A stretch of 64,000 bases of DNA, taken from positions 8,757,501 to 8,821,500 of the forward strand of contig OU612074.1 in assembly GCA_914767715.1 (NCBI GenBank), given 5' to 3'. The notes below the pieces were generated by a model that did no database searches, had not been told where the DNA came from, and saw only the letters and a program-made list of their open reading frames with translations. The position numbers were made by a program, and so were the translations under genes. Origin of the DNA: Membranipora membranacea. Lineage: Eukaryota > Bryozoa > Gymnolaemata > Cheilostomatida > Membraniporidae. Below, one piece after another: positions 46,991-58,238 of the stretch (its first letter is position 1; each line of letters starts with the position of its first letter).

Positions 46991-47902
46991 CTGTCCGCAG
47001 ATGGAATGCAGATAAATCCTCATATCTTCTCAAGGAAGCTAATTATTGTCTTATTTCAGATCTGACCTTTTCTCATCTCCTCATTAGAAGGTTATGTTCG
47101 CACGGCTGGTTTCCACTCAGTTGAGCAATGGCAGCAACAAGCAGCATCGACAGCAATTCAATCCATACTTTGAATACACCAGCTCGGATATTAGAGGCTT
47201 GAAATATTTATGACAGTATTGGAGAGAGATTGCAGTGCTGGATAGTTTAGAACAATACATCTCCTTTATAATTTGTCTATAGACAAATATGTGTGTTGTT
47301 TCGGTTGTGTTACAGATATTGATTTGAATATAAACAGAATGAAAAATGGTTCAATATTGTAATGGGTTGGAAAAATATGCTCGGATGCTGTGTTTCGTAA
47401 TCAGCGTTAATGTGGAATGAGTTTATTTGGTCAAACATTGACAGAAAACAATACACCAGTGGGCCTTCGTGCAACAAGGATAGGTCAAGCATGTGCAGGT
47501 GACATGAATATCTAAATCAGAAATTATGTGACGTCAGCAAAATACAGATTACATTAATTTTGATGGGTTATGATTTTGAACAAAAAGGTTCCCTGCTGTT
47601 TTGGACAGGGCTGGTTATGAAAATAAAAGATGAAATTGTCTGGCTCACCAAAAATTCAGTCACAAATCAAAATTATAGCTTTTTCATTAATATTAATTGC
47701 AAGCAAATGTGAGACAGCAGTATGATAATTCACAGAGGGAGTTGTCAATTTTAAAAACAGGTGGGAGTGTCCCCAGCATTTCGTTTAAATAACACTCATT
47801 CAAAAAACAATCTGGTAGAATGGCACTAAATTCAATACTATATCCGGAATCCCTTTCAGGATTTTTAGCGTGTCCATTTGAGCTGTTCACTGAGTTTTGT
47901 TT
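46991..47902. other. interval between the dispanin and ABCG genes
   Basis: It should hold the missing first exon and promoter of the dispanin gene and the 3' end of the ABCG gene. I could not settle an initiating ATG: ATG 46969 is followed by a donor in the wrong phase, and the frame that fits is read through as ETWLSV before the donor. Confidence 0.4.
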
Positions 47903-50900
47903 TCAAATAGCTTTAGGTTTTCTGATAAATCTCAATACTATATAAGTGGCTGATCTGGTCATCAGTATAACCCCAACGATAACCAATAAGTTGTGCCAAA
48001 TCTCCCATCCCTCATCAAAACGAGTGAAAGTTTCCATGAGCCTTTCTTTAGAGATATACTGTGTACTATTATCTGTCAGCAAGCCTGTCTGATTGCAAAA
48101 TGTGGTTGTTCCGTCAGTAGAGCATCTGAAAACAAAAAAACAGACATTGAAACAGGTTGTGTGTAGTTTCCTTGTTCTGAGCACTGTCAGATGAGGAGTA
48201 AGAGTTTGGTAACTATTAGTTTAAGTGCTCAAACATTGCTTTAGTACATGGTAGAAGCAAACTTAAGATTCAAACTGTAATCTTTCGCAAATCCATACTA
48301 GTAGACAGGACGTAAACTTTTGTCCCTTGTCTAAGTGCTCAAACATTGCCTTGGTTGATGGTAGTTAGCATTTCATTATCAACCACATTCCCAGCAGCTT
48401 TGGAATGTGGTGAGAATCCAATGCTCCTACCATCAACCCAGTCAAAGGTTGCACATCTAAATTAGGGGACTGCATCTTATATCTGCTGTCGAATTTGCGA
48501 AAATAACTGTTTGAACCTTAAACATAAACAAACCTATTACCAGTCGTTAGATATTGAAAATAGAATGTTAGCCACTTGCACCCAAATATTTTTAATCGCT
48601 GAAGTGCAGCGTGGTAACACAGTAGGTAACATACTAATCAATTTTGTCGAAAAAGAAAAGAGTGTTTTTTTTAAGTTTTAAAGGATTGAAGACAAAGTAA
48701 GCTTGAAGTAGGGGAGAAGCAGAAAGGAGACCTTATATGTCCCTGATTTGAAGATGTTGAAGGCTTGAAGAACTTACTCTATATCACTAAATGTGAAGTC
48801 GATTCTCAGCATTGTGAAGTATATATACTGCATGAAGGATACATACTTCATAAACTCCAAGTACGGAGGCAAGTTATCAACATAGAAACCACCTGTAAAG
48901 AAAGGTGTACACCATTTTTGTCAAATGTACAAAGGGAAGATAACTCCGAATTGTAAAGTAAAAATATTAAGTTCCCTGCTATGACTATATTTTGAATTTT
49001 CTTAAAATGAAACTCAAAGCTGGTATTCTTAGTTGTCTCAAATTCAAGTTATTTTTCCACCAATTACTACCTGATTGTCCTGAGAATTCCGCCACATTGC
49101 ATTGTGGGATACTTTTTAGATTGAACCAAGCTAGAATAGCATAGATGAAAATAAGAAACTGGTATGAGATTTAACTGAGGGACAGGGTTACACATAATTG
49201 AAGCATAATGTCTCACCTGAGAGCATAGCGAATAGCATCACAGTGATAGTACTAAGGAATGCTAAGCCAAAATCCAACACTAACGCTCCAAAGAACAGAC
49301 CAATACCCTGTAAAATATAATATGGACTTGTTATCAGGATATAAAGATACAACAAGAGAATAACACAGACCAACCAAGCGTACCATATCATAGGAAATTA
49401 ATAATAAAAATTAGATGTGCCTCATTTCTATAGTTTTGTAACAGACAGCGTTGTGATGTTATGTGCTTGGGTTGTTCCATGTCAGGTTGACACGGTGCTT
49501 GTGTATCTTAATCAGGGGTCTAATTACTGATAGAGTCAGCCTCTTTAGGAGAACTATATGGAGTCTTTGCCAACACCAAACAAGTCATAATTTTAAAAGG
49601 CGTTTATCAGAGGCACAGATGCGCACTATTTAATTAATTGCTACAGAGACAATAAATTGACATAATATGTCAATAGGTTATATTAATATACTATTTCTTG
49701 GTATCAAATTAATATTATCATGTCCAAACATCTTATTGTATATGAGGTGAGAAAACTCACGCTGAGGCGTTTTTACCAAACAATGGTGGAAGAAAGCAGG
49801 GGTTACCTAGGGACTGCTTCATATGACGTTGATGAATTTACAAGCTGTTTTCCCTTCAAACAATCTTTTTTACTCACATGCGATGTGATGGCAGTCATCA
49901 AGGTAAGGCCTAGTAGAGCAAAATACTCCATAATGTTGTAGTTGAGTCCAGATATCAGAAACAGTGCAGTGAAGAACATGGTCGGCTGTAGGAGAACCAG
50001 TGGTACCTCACTACACGTCTTAGCCAGGTAGTAAGCTGACAGTCTGTAGTACCCGGCAAGTCTCTCCTTGTCTATCACAGGCCGCTCAACAGGAACTGTA
50101 ACGATAAAAGATTATTTTTTGAGCAGATAAATATATATATGTTATTTGTTTATGAGGTCAAAAAGTTTTTATTTTCTTTTGGTAATAACATACTTACATT
50201 TATGAAAACCTCAATAAAAACGCATAATGATGAAAAGAAAAGTATTGTAGGTCAGTTTTGGTCTTTTTTTTGTTAGCTGTAAGTAGCCTGTTGTTGTTAG
50301 GATATAGCTTGGATGGTTAAAGCGCCTGAGCTGTTACACGCAAGTGTTGAAGGTCCCGCTTTGGTCTGCTGACTACTTGGCTCTGTGCCCCATGTGTGCT
50401 TTGACCTGCTTGCAGACTGCGAGCAAGTTGGCACTGGGTATGGTGGCCCCACCCTTAAAGCACCTTATATCTCAGTTTTTAGACAGACACAGAACCTCAT
50501 AGGTTTTACAAAAAAAAGAATTAAACCGGTGTTAAAGTTTATTTTCTTTAGCCTTAATATTGAAAATCAAGTATTCCTGTAGTTTAGTGCAATGGGAAAA
50601 CTAAACATGACTGATTATTACTGTTTCGTTAAATGTCAAGTACTTTTCCAGTTTACTCTTTTACGGTGGTATAAACTCTGTCTAATAAACTACCACTGCC
50701 TATTTGTGATATAAAACGTTGACGTTGAAACAAGGAACACTATCTGATTTTGATTTTAGATAATCCGTAATAATGGAAATGATCAAGAGAATGTAATAGT
50801 AACTGTTACAGTTACAGGAATGGTACAGAAGAATTATTACTTTATGGATTTATATTTTGCTGGCCCAGCGCAACAATGTACTAACCAGCAAAGCTGCAAA

Positions 50901-53900
50901 AATAAAGCTAGGTCCACTTTTTGATTCTGGAGATTGTTTTACAATTATCTAACAAAAAATCTAATCAAAAATCAAATAACAGATGGCTAACAAAAAGATT
51001 TCCAATTGCATCATAAATGCTCATCGGACACAAAAGGCCATTATCTCAATTTGATAAAATCGCCAGTTAGTACTTTGTTGCGTTGTGCCAGCGGCTGTTA
51101 TCATTTAATTTACTCACAGGTTCTAAGAGCAGCAGCCATAGATACCATCGATGGGAAGGTTGTCAGGAAGAATAACTACAATAAGGTACAAAATAATGGT
51201 AAGGATGCTGGCTATTGAACAAACCTAAAAAATAAAAGAAGTTTTTATAGCCAGCAACAATCAATCATGTGTGAACAATATCTAGCTGGTGACAGCCCCT
51301 TATATTTCTCAAGTTGATTATCTGTACAGGAGAAGAGTTTTGGTATTGTCTAAATTTCCTTTTCTTAGTCCCTTCTATGCAGTTATGACTTGGGGAGGTT
51401 TGTTGTAAATACATATTATATGTATATATATGCATGCAAGCTTTGACTATGACTCAGCTAGTAATATTTTATTGCAAAGTATTAGTTTGAACAGCTGCAA
51501 AACGAAAAAGGAAGGCTTGTTTGTCAGTATCCCACAATGCAATTAACTGGTTTTTCAAATGCAGAAGATTGACAAGGCCGTCCTGGGGTATGACATTTCC
51601 TAACAGGTTTGTGCTGACTTACGCAAGCAGTGCGGTCGGGAAGTGCTGCCTCGATGGATTCAGTTTGGAAGTAGATCATCCCAACAAACAGAGATACGAT
51701 GGTAATCTGAATCAGGTTATACTTGTGCAGGATAATAGGGCGGGACTGCTTGAAATTTCTGTAAAACCAGAAAATAAAGGACATTACAAAATGTGATGAA
51801 TGCAAGCGCCACATCGAAAATACTACCTGGTTTTCGTTGAAGATGATATGTGGATGAAGGGTCGATAATGCTCTTAGACAATCCAATCCCTGGAGGATTG
51901 ACTCTGAAAATGGATATGTATTAAAATAAGTCATTATCTCTGTAAAGTTCATCCTAATATAGAGGGGGGAGATAGCCAACACTGCTTGATGAACCGTATA
52001 CAATCTGAGTGAACAAATTGTGTGAACGCATTTGCCAAATCACAAGCCACATGGGCTATAGGGTTTTGCGCAAAGTGACATTGATCATTTTGTGCAAAAA
52101 GTAGATCTTCAAACTGCAAGACCCCTAGACAATACCATGGGTGGCAATACATCGTAATACATTCTATAATTGGTATACAAATTTACATTAAGGCGATGAT
52201 GTAAAGAAAGTAAAACGGAATTATGGACAAACCTGAGGAACAGGACTTTGAACTGTAACCAAAAACTAGTCGGCCATTTTGCATTGTACTCCTTCATGTA
52301 TCTCAACATCTCCAAGTCTTCTATAAACACTTCCGATTTCTTATCATCTTTCCCATCGGTTTTCTGATCAGTTTTCCCATCAGTTTTACCATCAGTTTTC
52401 TCTGTCTCTGAAGAGGGTGGTGGTGGTGGAAGCGGTGCATCAGATATCTTCTCCTCTGCCGTCTCATCAAATCTCACATGACCTGAATATAAAAAACAAT
52501 AGTAGCATTAACACAAAATTTTTGAGAGTAACCTAGCTTAATACTGACCATAAAAAATAGCTTGTTCATATATGTAACTGGCATTGCCTTATTTAGGAAA
52601 ATATCTACTATGATTTTTTGCTCAAAGCAATGAGTTTTTCCCAATATACAAAAATAGCAATTTCCCTTTACCTGCATCATTGTTGTTGTTACCATCAGAT
52701 TCAAAGGCCTTGTTGTCGTGCGCTTCCGTCTCAACAGTAACACTGTCTAGTTCTCCAGATGATGCCTCTACAGCCACAGGCGCAGGTGGTAGAGTGTCAC
52801 CAAGCATCCCATCAAATCTGAGATTCACCAGAAAACAAAACATCACACACAGAGGAATATGCTAACCTTATCTGGCCTCAAAACTGACCGTTCAAAGTTG
52901 ATATGCTGTGTTAATGTGTATCCCAGAATGCAATGCTTTCTTTCTTTTGGGAGTCCAAAGTTTTGGTGGTGATGGTATCATATCCTTTAGACTTCCGGAG
53001 CCACATCTTCTCAAAATTAAATTCAAACGGAAAAATCCTCAGGTATGTCATTCAATGCACGGTCAACTTTCCTTCAGGAACCGGACTTGACCTTGCACTG
53101 GAAAAATCTGTAAACTCACTGAAAAATCAACAATTTTGCAGATCAATGATACAAAACTCACGTCAGCAGCTTGGCTCTCTCTAAAATCCTCTTCTTCACA
53201 TCTGGTGCAGTGTCTTTCACAACATCCACTGTGTAATAAATAAATTGCTGAAAAAATGTACCTCATGCAATATAATTGAGTTATACTAGGATGAGATTTT
53301 ACTTTGCCAAGGATTATATAAACTCGTAATAATTTAGACCCCTGATTCTTGACACAAAACTAACCCTTCCAAACAGAAGTGAATCTTCGAACTGCGGACT
53401 GATCCTTTGCAATCCAAGGTCAACCTCTACAGTTTTCTAGCTGTGTTTGAGTAAAGACAATAAGTTCATTTATGATCCATGTATTTTGATTTCTACCGTA
53501 TATAGTTTGTTGGCTGCTCATTCCTTGAACCTGTATTTCATGATGGGGAGAGTTATTGGCAATACAATACAAGCTTGACACAAAAATAAATGCCAAGGTC
53601 AAGGTAACTGTGGATACAACATTTATAAGTATGTTTTTTCTAATGAATAGTTTAACGAATTTGTTAAAGGTTAATTGCCACAGCACTTTAAACCAGCTCA
53701 TTACTTCATGAGAGGGTTAAAATGAATCTTATCTTTTCATTTTTTATCTTATCTATTGAGACATAAACTTAACATTTTAAAGACAATGAACTCACAGATA
53801 TGATCAGCTAGGTTATAGTTTGGGGGGCAGGGTAAATCTATCTCAGCAAAATATTCAGCGCATCCAGCTATATCTCCATAGTATGCTACCTGTAAAAACC

Positions 53901-56900
53901 AAACAGTATATTATGTCTGTGAGAAGGGTTTTCACAACAGGCTGATAGTAGTCTGAGCCCCTAGACTCTTGCCCCCTCAACTGTCCGACAGCCCCAGGGG
54001 GTGGGGGGGGGGGGGGGGGGGGGGTTATGGTAATGTGCAATGAAAATATTTTCATAAAATTTCGCTGCATTTGCACACATGCATGAAATAACTGAACCCT
54101 GCTACTATTCAGGGAGTGGTTTCTGTTGGTGTGCTGGCACAAAGCCTTGCATATGATATGCATTGATTAAGCTTGATTCAAATTGCTCGCATTCTGTAGT
54201 TCCCATATTTCTGGACATGCAGGTAAACTTGATCTAACATATACAGCCTACGGTGTGTATTTAAGAATATCCCATAATGCAATTCTGTAATGCAATTGAG
54301 TTTTAAGAGAAATAAATTCAATGATTATGTACTAGACGAAATGACACAATCTAGGCTACACAGCGTTCAAGTCAATGTCCCATGATAAACTAATGCTATC
54401 TTGCTATATATACATAGAAACTTACCTCCCCGTCAAAGAGGAGTAATAGCTTATCGAACATGTTGAATATCTGGCTAGATGGCTGGTGGATTGTGGAGAC
54501 AACAGTCTTACCAGATTTCTTAGCAAACTGCTTCAGAGTGGACATGAGAGAAAAGGCTGTCGCTGAATCCAATCCTGATGTCGGCTCCTGAAATTATTAT
54601 GCATGAGAAACTGGAGTTGGATTTACGGATTTATTTAGTAAGCAACTGTTGATAATGCGCAGTGCCTCATATAAAACAGTTCTCCTGAATTGGTATAAAA
54701 AACACAATCCTAAACAGTTCAATCATCAAAAACTGTTCGAACCATCCATCCTCTATAATATTCTGTCTCTAAGTCTGGTGGCTTTCAGACTCTCCTTCAG
54801 GTATAAGACTGTGGAGCTGATGGTGTTCTTGATAATTAGTTTTTAAAAAATAACTCCCTTAGAGGTTTTACCAAACTTTGAGGCGTTGTATCTACCATTT
54901 GACATCTGGTGACATAATAAGTTTAACTATACTTGATTAGGCTGGTGTGCAAACTAGTATCAGTAAGACCTAGCATACATTGATAGTGTTTGTAATTCCT
55001 AGAATGAAGAACCTACCTTTATTACAGAGGTTATCACGAAGCCCAATGTAGTTGACAACACTGTAGCTAAGACTAGGTGATACAGTCACTGATTGGAGGA
55101 ATTTCACAGTTAACCGTAACCTGAAAACCTGTACTCACATCTAAGAGCATGAGGGCGGGGTTAGTTAGTAGTTCACAGGCTATGTTAGCTCTTTTCTTCT
55201 CTCCACCTGACAAGCCTCTCTTTGACTCATCACCAATAACTAAAAAAAAAAGAATTTAGTTTACATGAAGATTATTCACATTCACGATTTTGATCTAAGA
55301 CAGTCTCCATGTCTCAAAAGTTTACGGCTAGCTCCATCTAATGGTACTTTGCTATCATAGATAATAATTAAAGCTGGTTAGTTCACACTATTTAATTCCT
55401 AGTACATTGTACAATATAGTAAGAGCAAATCTAAAGACACATACTTGTATTTAGGCACTTTCTCATGTCAAGGTCATCGATGATCTCATCAACTCTTCTC
55501 TTTTTCTCTTTTATTGGCATTGAGCCTGGCAGTCTCAACAAAGCTGTAAACTACAGCGGAAAATATAATATAATGAATATCAATACAATATAATGAATAA
55601 CAATAGCAGTCTGATCCAATCATGACCTCTTGGATTTCCCCTATATATTGCAAAGGACTTACATGATTGTTCAACTCGCGGTTATGATGTGAATGACCGG
55701 AGCTATCCTCTTTTATGTCATGGGGCAACAACTCAGTACAAGCATCTTAAACTGTTCAAGAGCTTTGCCTAAGGAACTGATTAAAGCATAAGGATAAGGA
55801 TCAAGGATAAGTTTTTGATTTTAACCTGAAATTTTCATGACACAAAAGGGAAATCTTTTGATTGGTGTCAACTTTGTCACCAGAGAAATTTCAAAAGAGT
55901 TGCATTGTGTGTTACTGTTTCACATGACCTCTAAAAGTTTCAGGATATATCGCAATATAATGAATATATATATATATATGTATGTATACTTTATTATTGC
56001 CGATCAAAGTCAACGACAAATAAAGTCCATCCATAAATAAATTAATAAAAAATCCTAGATATTTAGAAAAACATAAATAATATAATATTTAAATAAATAA
56101 ATATATTAATAATAAAATATAAAACATAAATAAGAAATAATATATAAATAATAAATAAAATATTTATGAATGAATAAAAATAAAGAGATAGATAATTCCT
56201 GCTTACCCACAGGGTCTCCATGAAGGTGAGCTTCGTTAGGAAGGTATCCTGTTGCAGCACATATGATATTTTGCGCCTGAGTGATTTAGTCAGAGGTCTG
56301 TTGTTGAGTGTGACCTCCCCACCAGTCAGGGTCTTCCGACCGGCTATCGAGTTGAGCAGTGTACTCTTGCCTGCACCTGAAGTAATGTCAGAAGAACTTA
56401 TGAATTAAATTCTTTGCCGGCTAAGCTTAGATCAGGGAGGTTAGGACCCTCCCTTCTTAGATCAAGTTTGATACATTTTGCCAGCGTTTGAATTGTCCCC
56501 CCCCCCCCCCTCTACTGACACCCAAAATGTATCAAACTTGATCTAGGCTAAGCTCTTACTGGCCACATGCAGCATCCAGAAGCATCTAAATAGCACAATT
56601 TCAGTATAATATAGCAGTTAAGTACCATAGAAGAGTAATCTATAAGCTTGATTTAAGTTTAGCTAGTCTGAGGGTAGGGTAATGTTAGCGAGCATCACTC
56701 TTGGCTAAGCGAGATGGAAGTTTGTTTAAAGATATTAGGTTGGGTAAATGTTAGCCCACAACAAATTCAGCTGATTCATACATGAATACCGCATATGATT
56801 TACTTTTCAGGGGTAGTTAGATGGCCAAACGACAGAGATTATACTTGAGAGATAAATTGCATAAAGATGCACACATAAGTAATGCATTAAATCGCAGTAA

Positions 56901-58238
56901 AAGAAAACATTCTGATCTCCACTGTCACTCGATCAGAGGTAAAGCAATGACAGGAAGGTAAATGACCTTTGCACCTTAATATGTATGTTGTTGGTTAGCC
57001 AATCAGGACAGCATACATTCTCAGAAAAATGAGATACATACATGCAATATAAAGACATACATACATACATACCTGAAGGTCCCATGATAGCTAACATTTC
57101 ACCAGGGTGTGCCAAGCCGTTGACACTTTTGAGAATTTCTTTCTTGTCAATCTCTATGCAGATGTCTTTAAAAGTCAATTCGTAACCAGCTGTCAGATGA
57201 GTCATTTTCACAGTAGATCTGAAATAAGTGCGGTAATTGGATATTTGGTAGTTTCAGTGTTTAAACTGAGTCGGGATAGCTGGTAGTAGCATTTAATTAT
57301 CAACCACATTCCCTACCGTTGGTTGGGAATGTTGGGAAAGCCCTTAAACTAGATATTTGGCTGTGTTGTTTATGTGGTTATCAAAATAATTTGTAGTATA
57401 CCTTTGCGTTAGTCTAGGGAGATTAGAGAGCCGAGAACAGTTTAGTTATGCCAGCTTACTATCGCATGTTTGGGGCAGGGGTGATTTGACATTATCTAGC
57501 ATCAATTATTTGTTAGCTGAAGTGGCAGTACATGTATATGTAACAAGTTTGAGTGAAAATTAGCAAAGCGCAAACTTCGCTTCTCAGCTTATTTGGCTAA
57601 GATCAAAGTGTCACTGCCAATGGCTGATTAGTGACAGTATCAGTTTTGGCAGCTTGCTGCACACCCAGTTCAGGAGACCTTTTATGGCCTTAATCTAGGA
57701 TGCATTCAATTTTTCTAGGATGTATCACATTCTCAGTTTGAGGATTTAGGGCACCTTCCGTCCCTCTCTAGGGGCAGCCCAATCTTCAAGCAGTGCTAAT
57801 GGCGGATTTCCCCCCCCCCCCCCGCTCTTTTCTTCTCATGTATATATACTGACCCATGTGGTACTCATTTTTGTTGGCTGTCTCAGGTAGGAGTTACATT
57901 GTGGACATGTTGTTATCATTTAACATAGTTCTGAGCGTGCAAATCTGAATTTGCCTTGGCTAGTTTTTTGTATCTGTCATTGAGGCGTAAATAATTCACT
58001 AAACAGAATATTAAAGAGCAACACAAAATATTAGCTATTCAAATTATTTATTATATAAAACAAACACGTAGTCCTAGTTTCTTGAGGTCATATTGCTTCA
58101 TTAGTATATTGTAAACTAGAGTTTTTAATTATTATTTATTAATTTATAATTTCATTATAATTAAACTAATAAGACTCACTTTCTCAGATGCGCCCTTTTA
58201 TCATATCTCTGTCCGTTTGAGGGGTCTTCCGCTGTCAT
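47903..58238 (-). CDS. ABCG: ABCG (White-type) half-transporter, complete
   Basis: A membrane pump subunit with the ATP-binding domain first; the family works as dimers, often on lipids or xenobiotics. Exons: 58238-58180, 57218-57073, 56376-56207, 55550-55445, 55239-55139, 54587-54426, 53889-53796, 53228-53162, 52817-52672, 52482-52233, 51758-51623, 51175-51118, 50095-49878, 49307-49217, 48892-48778, 48125-47903; 2142 nt, 713 residues. Seen: Walker A GPSGAGKST (66-74), signature LSGGE (170-174), Walker B MLLDEP (Asp194-Glu195), H-loop His228 (STIHQPSS), then six hydrophobic segments from about residue 440 to the C-terminus. The last loop has two N-glycosylation sites (NQT, NST) and two Cys. 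Between the domains lies an unusually long acidic, Pro-rich linker (about 302-415) with KTDG repeats. A 27-nt microexon (53118-53092) could be included in frame. Upstream of the ATG, CTACAG may be an acceptor for a 5' UTR exon. Confidence 0.93.
48331..48465. repeat. hairpin MITE, TAAGTGCTCAAACATTGC ends
   Basis: TAAGTGCTCAAACATTGCC at the left; inner GGTTGATGGTAG pairs with CTACCATCAACC, and ACCACATTCC pairs with GGAATGTGGT. A partial copy of the left end lies at 48220. Related to 57258-57350. Confidence 0.6.
50300..50465 (+). mobile_element. tRNA-derived SINE, diverged copy 3
   Basis: It has a box A-like TAGCTTGGATGGTTAAAGCG (50305), then GCAAGTGTTGAAGGTC and TGCTGACTACTTGGCTCT. These match the order GCAAGTGTTGAAGGTC..CCACTGACTACTGGGACT of the 60480-60671 copy, but the box B stretch is lost. 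It lies in the intron between exons 12 and 13 of the ABCG gene. Confidence 0.6.
53937..54030 (-). repeat. CAAGAGTC..CTCAGACTA element with a 22-base G run
   Basis: On the minus strand: GGGGCTGTCGGACAGTTG, then GGCAAGAGTCTAGGGGCTCA and GACTACTATCAG. The same order is at 24766-24811 and, with CTCAGACAG, at 9169-9213. A run of about 22 G (54003-54024) abuts it. It lies in an ABCG intron. Confidence 0.55.
56062..56190. repeat. AT-only low-complexity tract
   Basis: About 130 bases of ATAAATAATA-type sequence, almost without G or C, in an intron of the left ABCG gene. Confidence 0.8.
56458..56545. repeat. foldback with 22-bp perfect arms and a C14 loop
   Basis: The arm at 56458-56479 (begins TAGATCAAGTTTGATACA) is perfectly inverted at 56524-56545. 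A 14-base C run (56497-56510) sits in the loop. The arm shares TAGATCAAGTTTGAT with 17331-17416, so this is one family. Confidence 0.75.
57258..57350. repeat. hairpin MITE related to 48331-48465
   Basis: It holds GTAGCATTTAATTATCAACC and ACATTCCC, as in the 48331-48465 copy, and pairs its ACCACATTCCC with GGGAATGTTGG. The ends are TTTAAACTGAG and CCTTAAACTAG. Confidence 0.5.

Noticed and set aside
51110-51235. Hydrophobic reading [17 protein letters not shown] in the ABCG gene
   Set aside because: It fits neither the upstream nor the downstream phase. Using the acceptor at 51176 gives [20 protein letters not shown], which joins [12 protein letters not shown] and matches the ABCG family.
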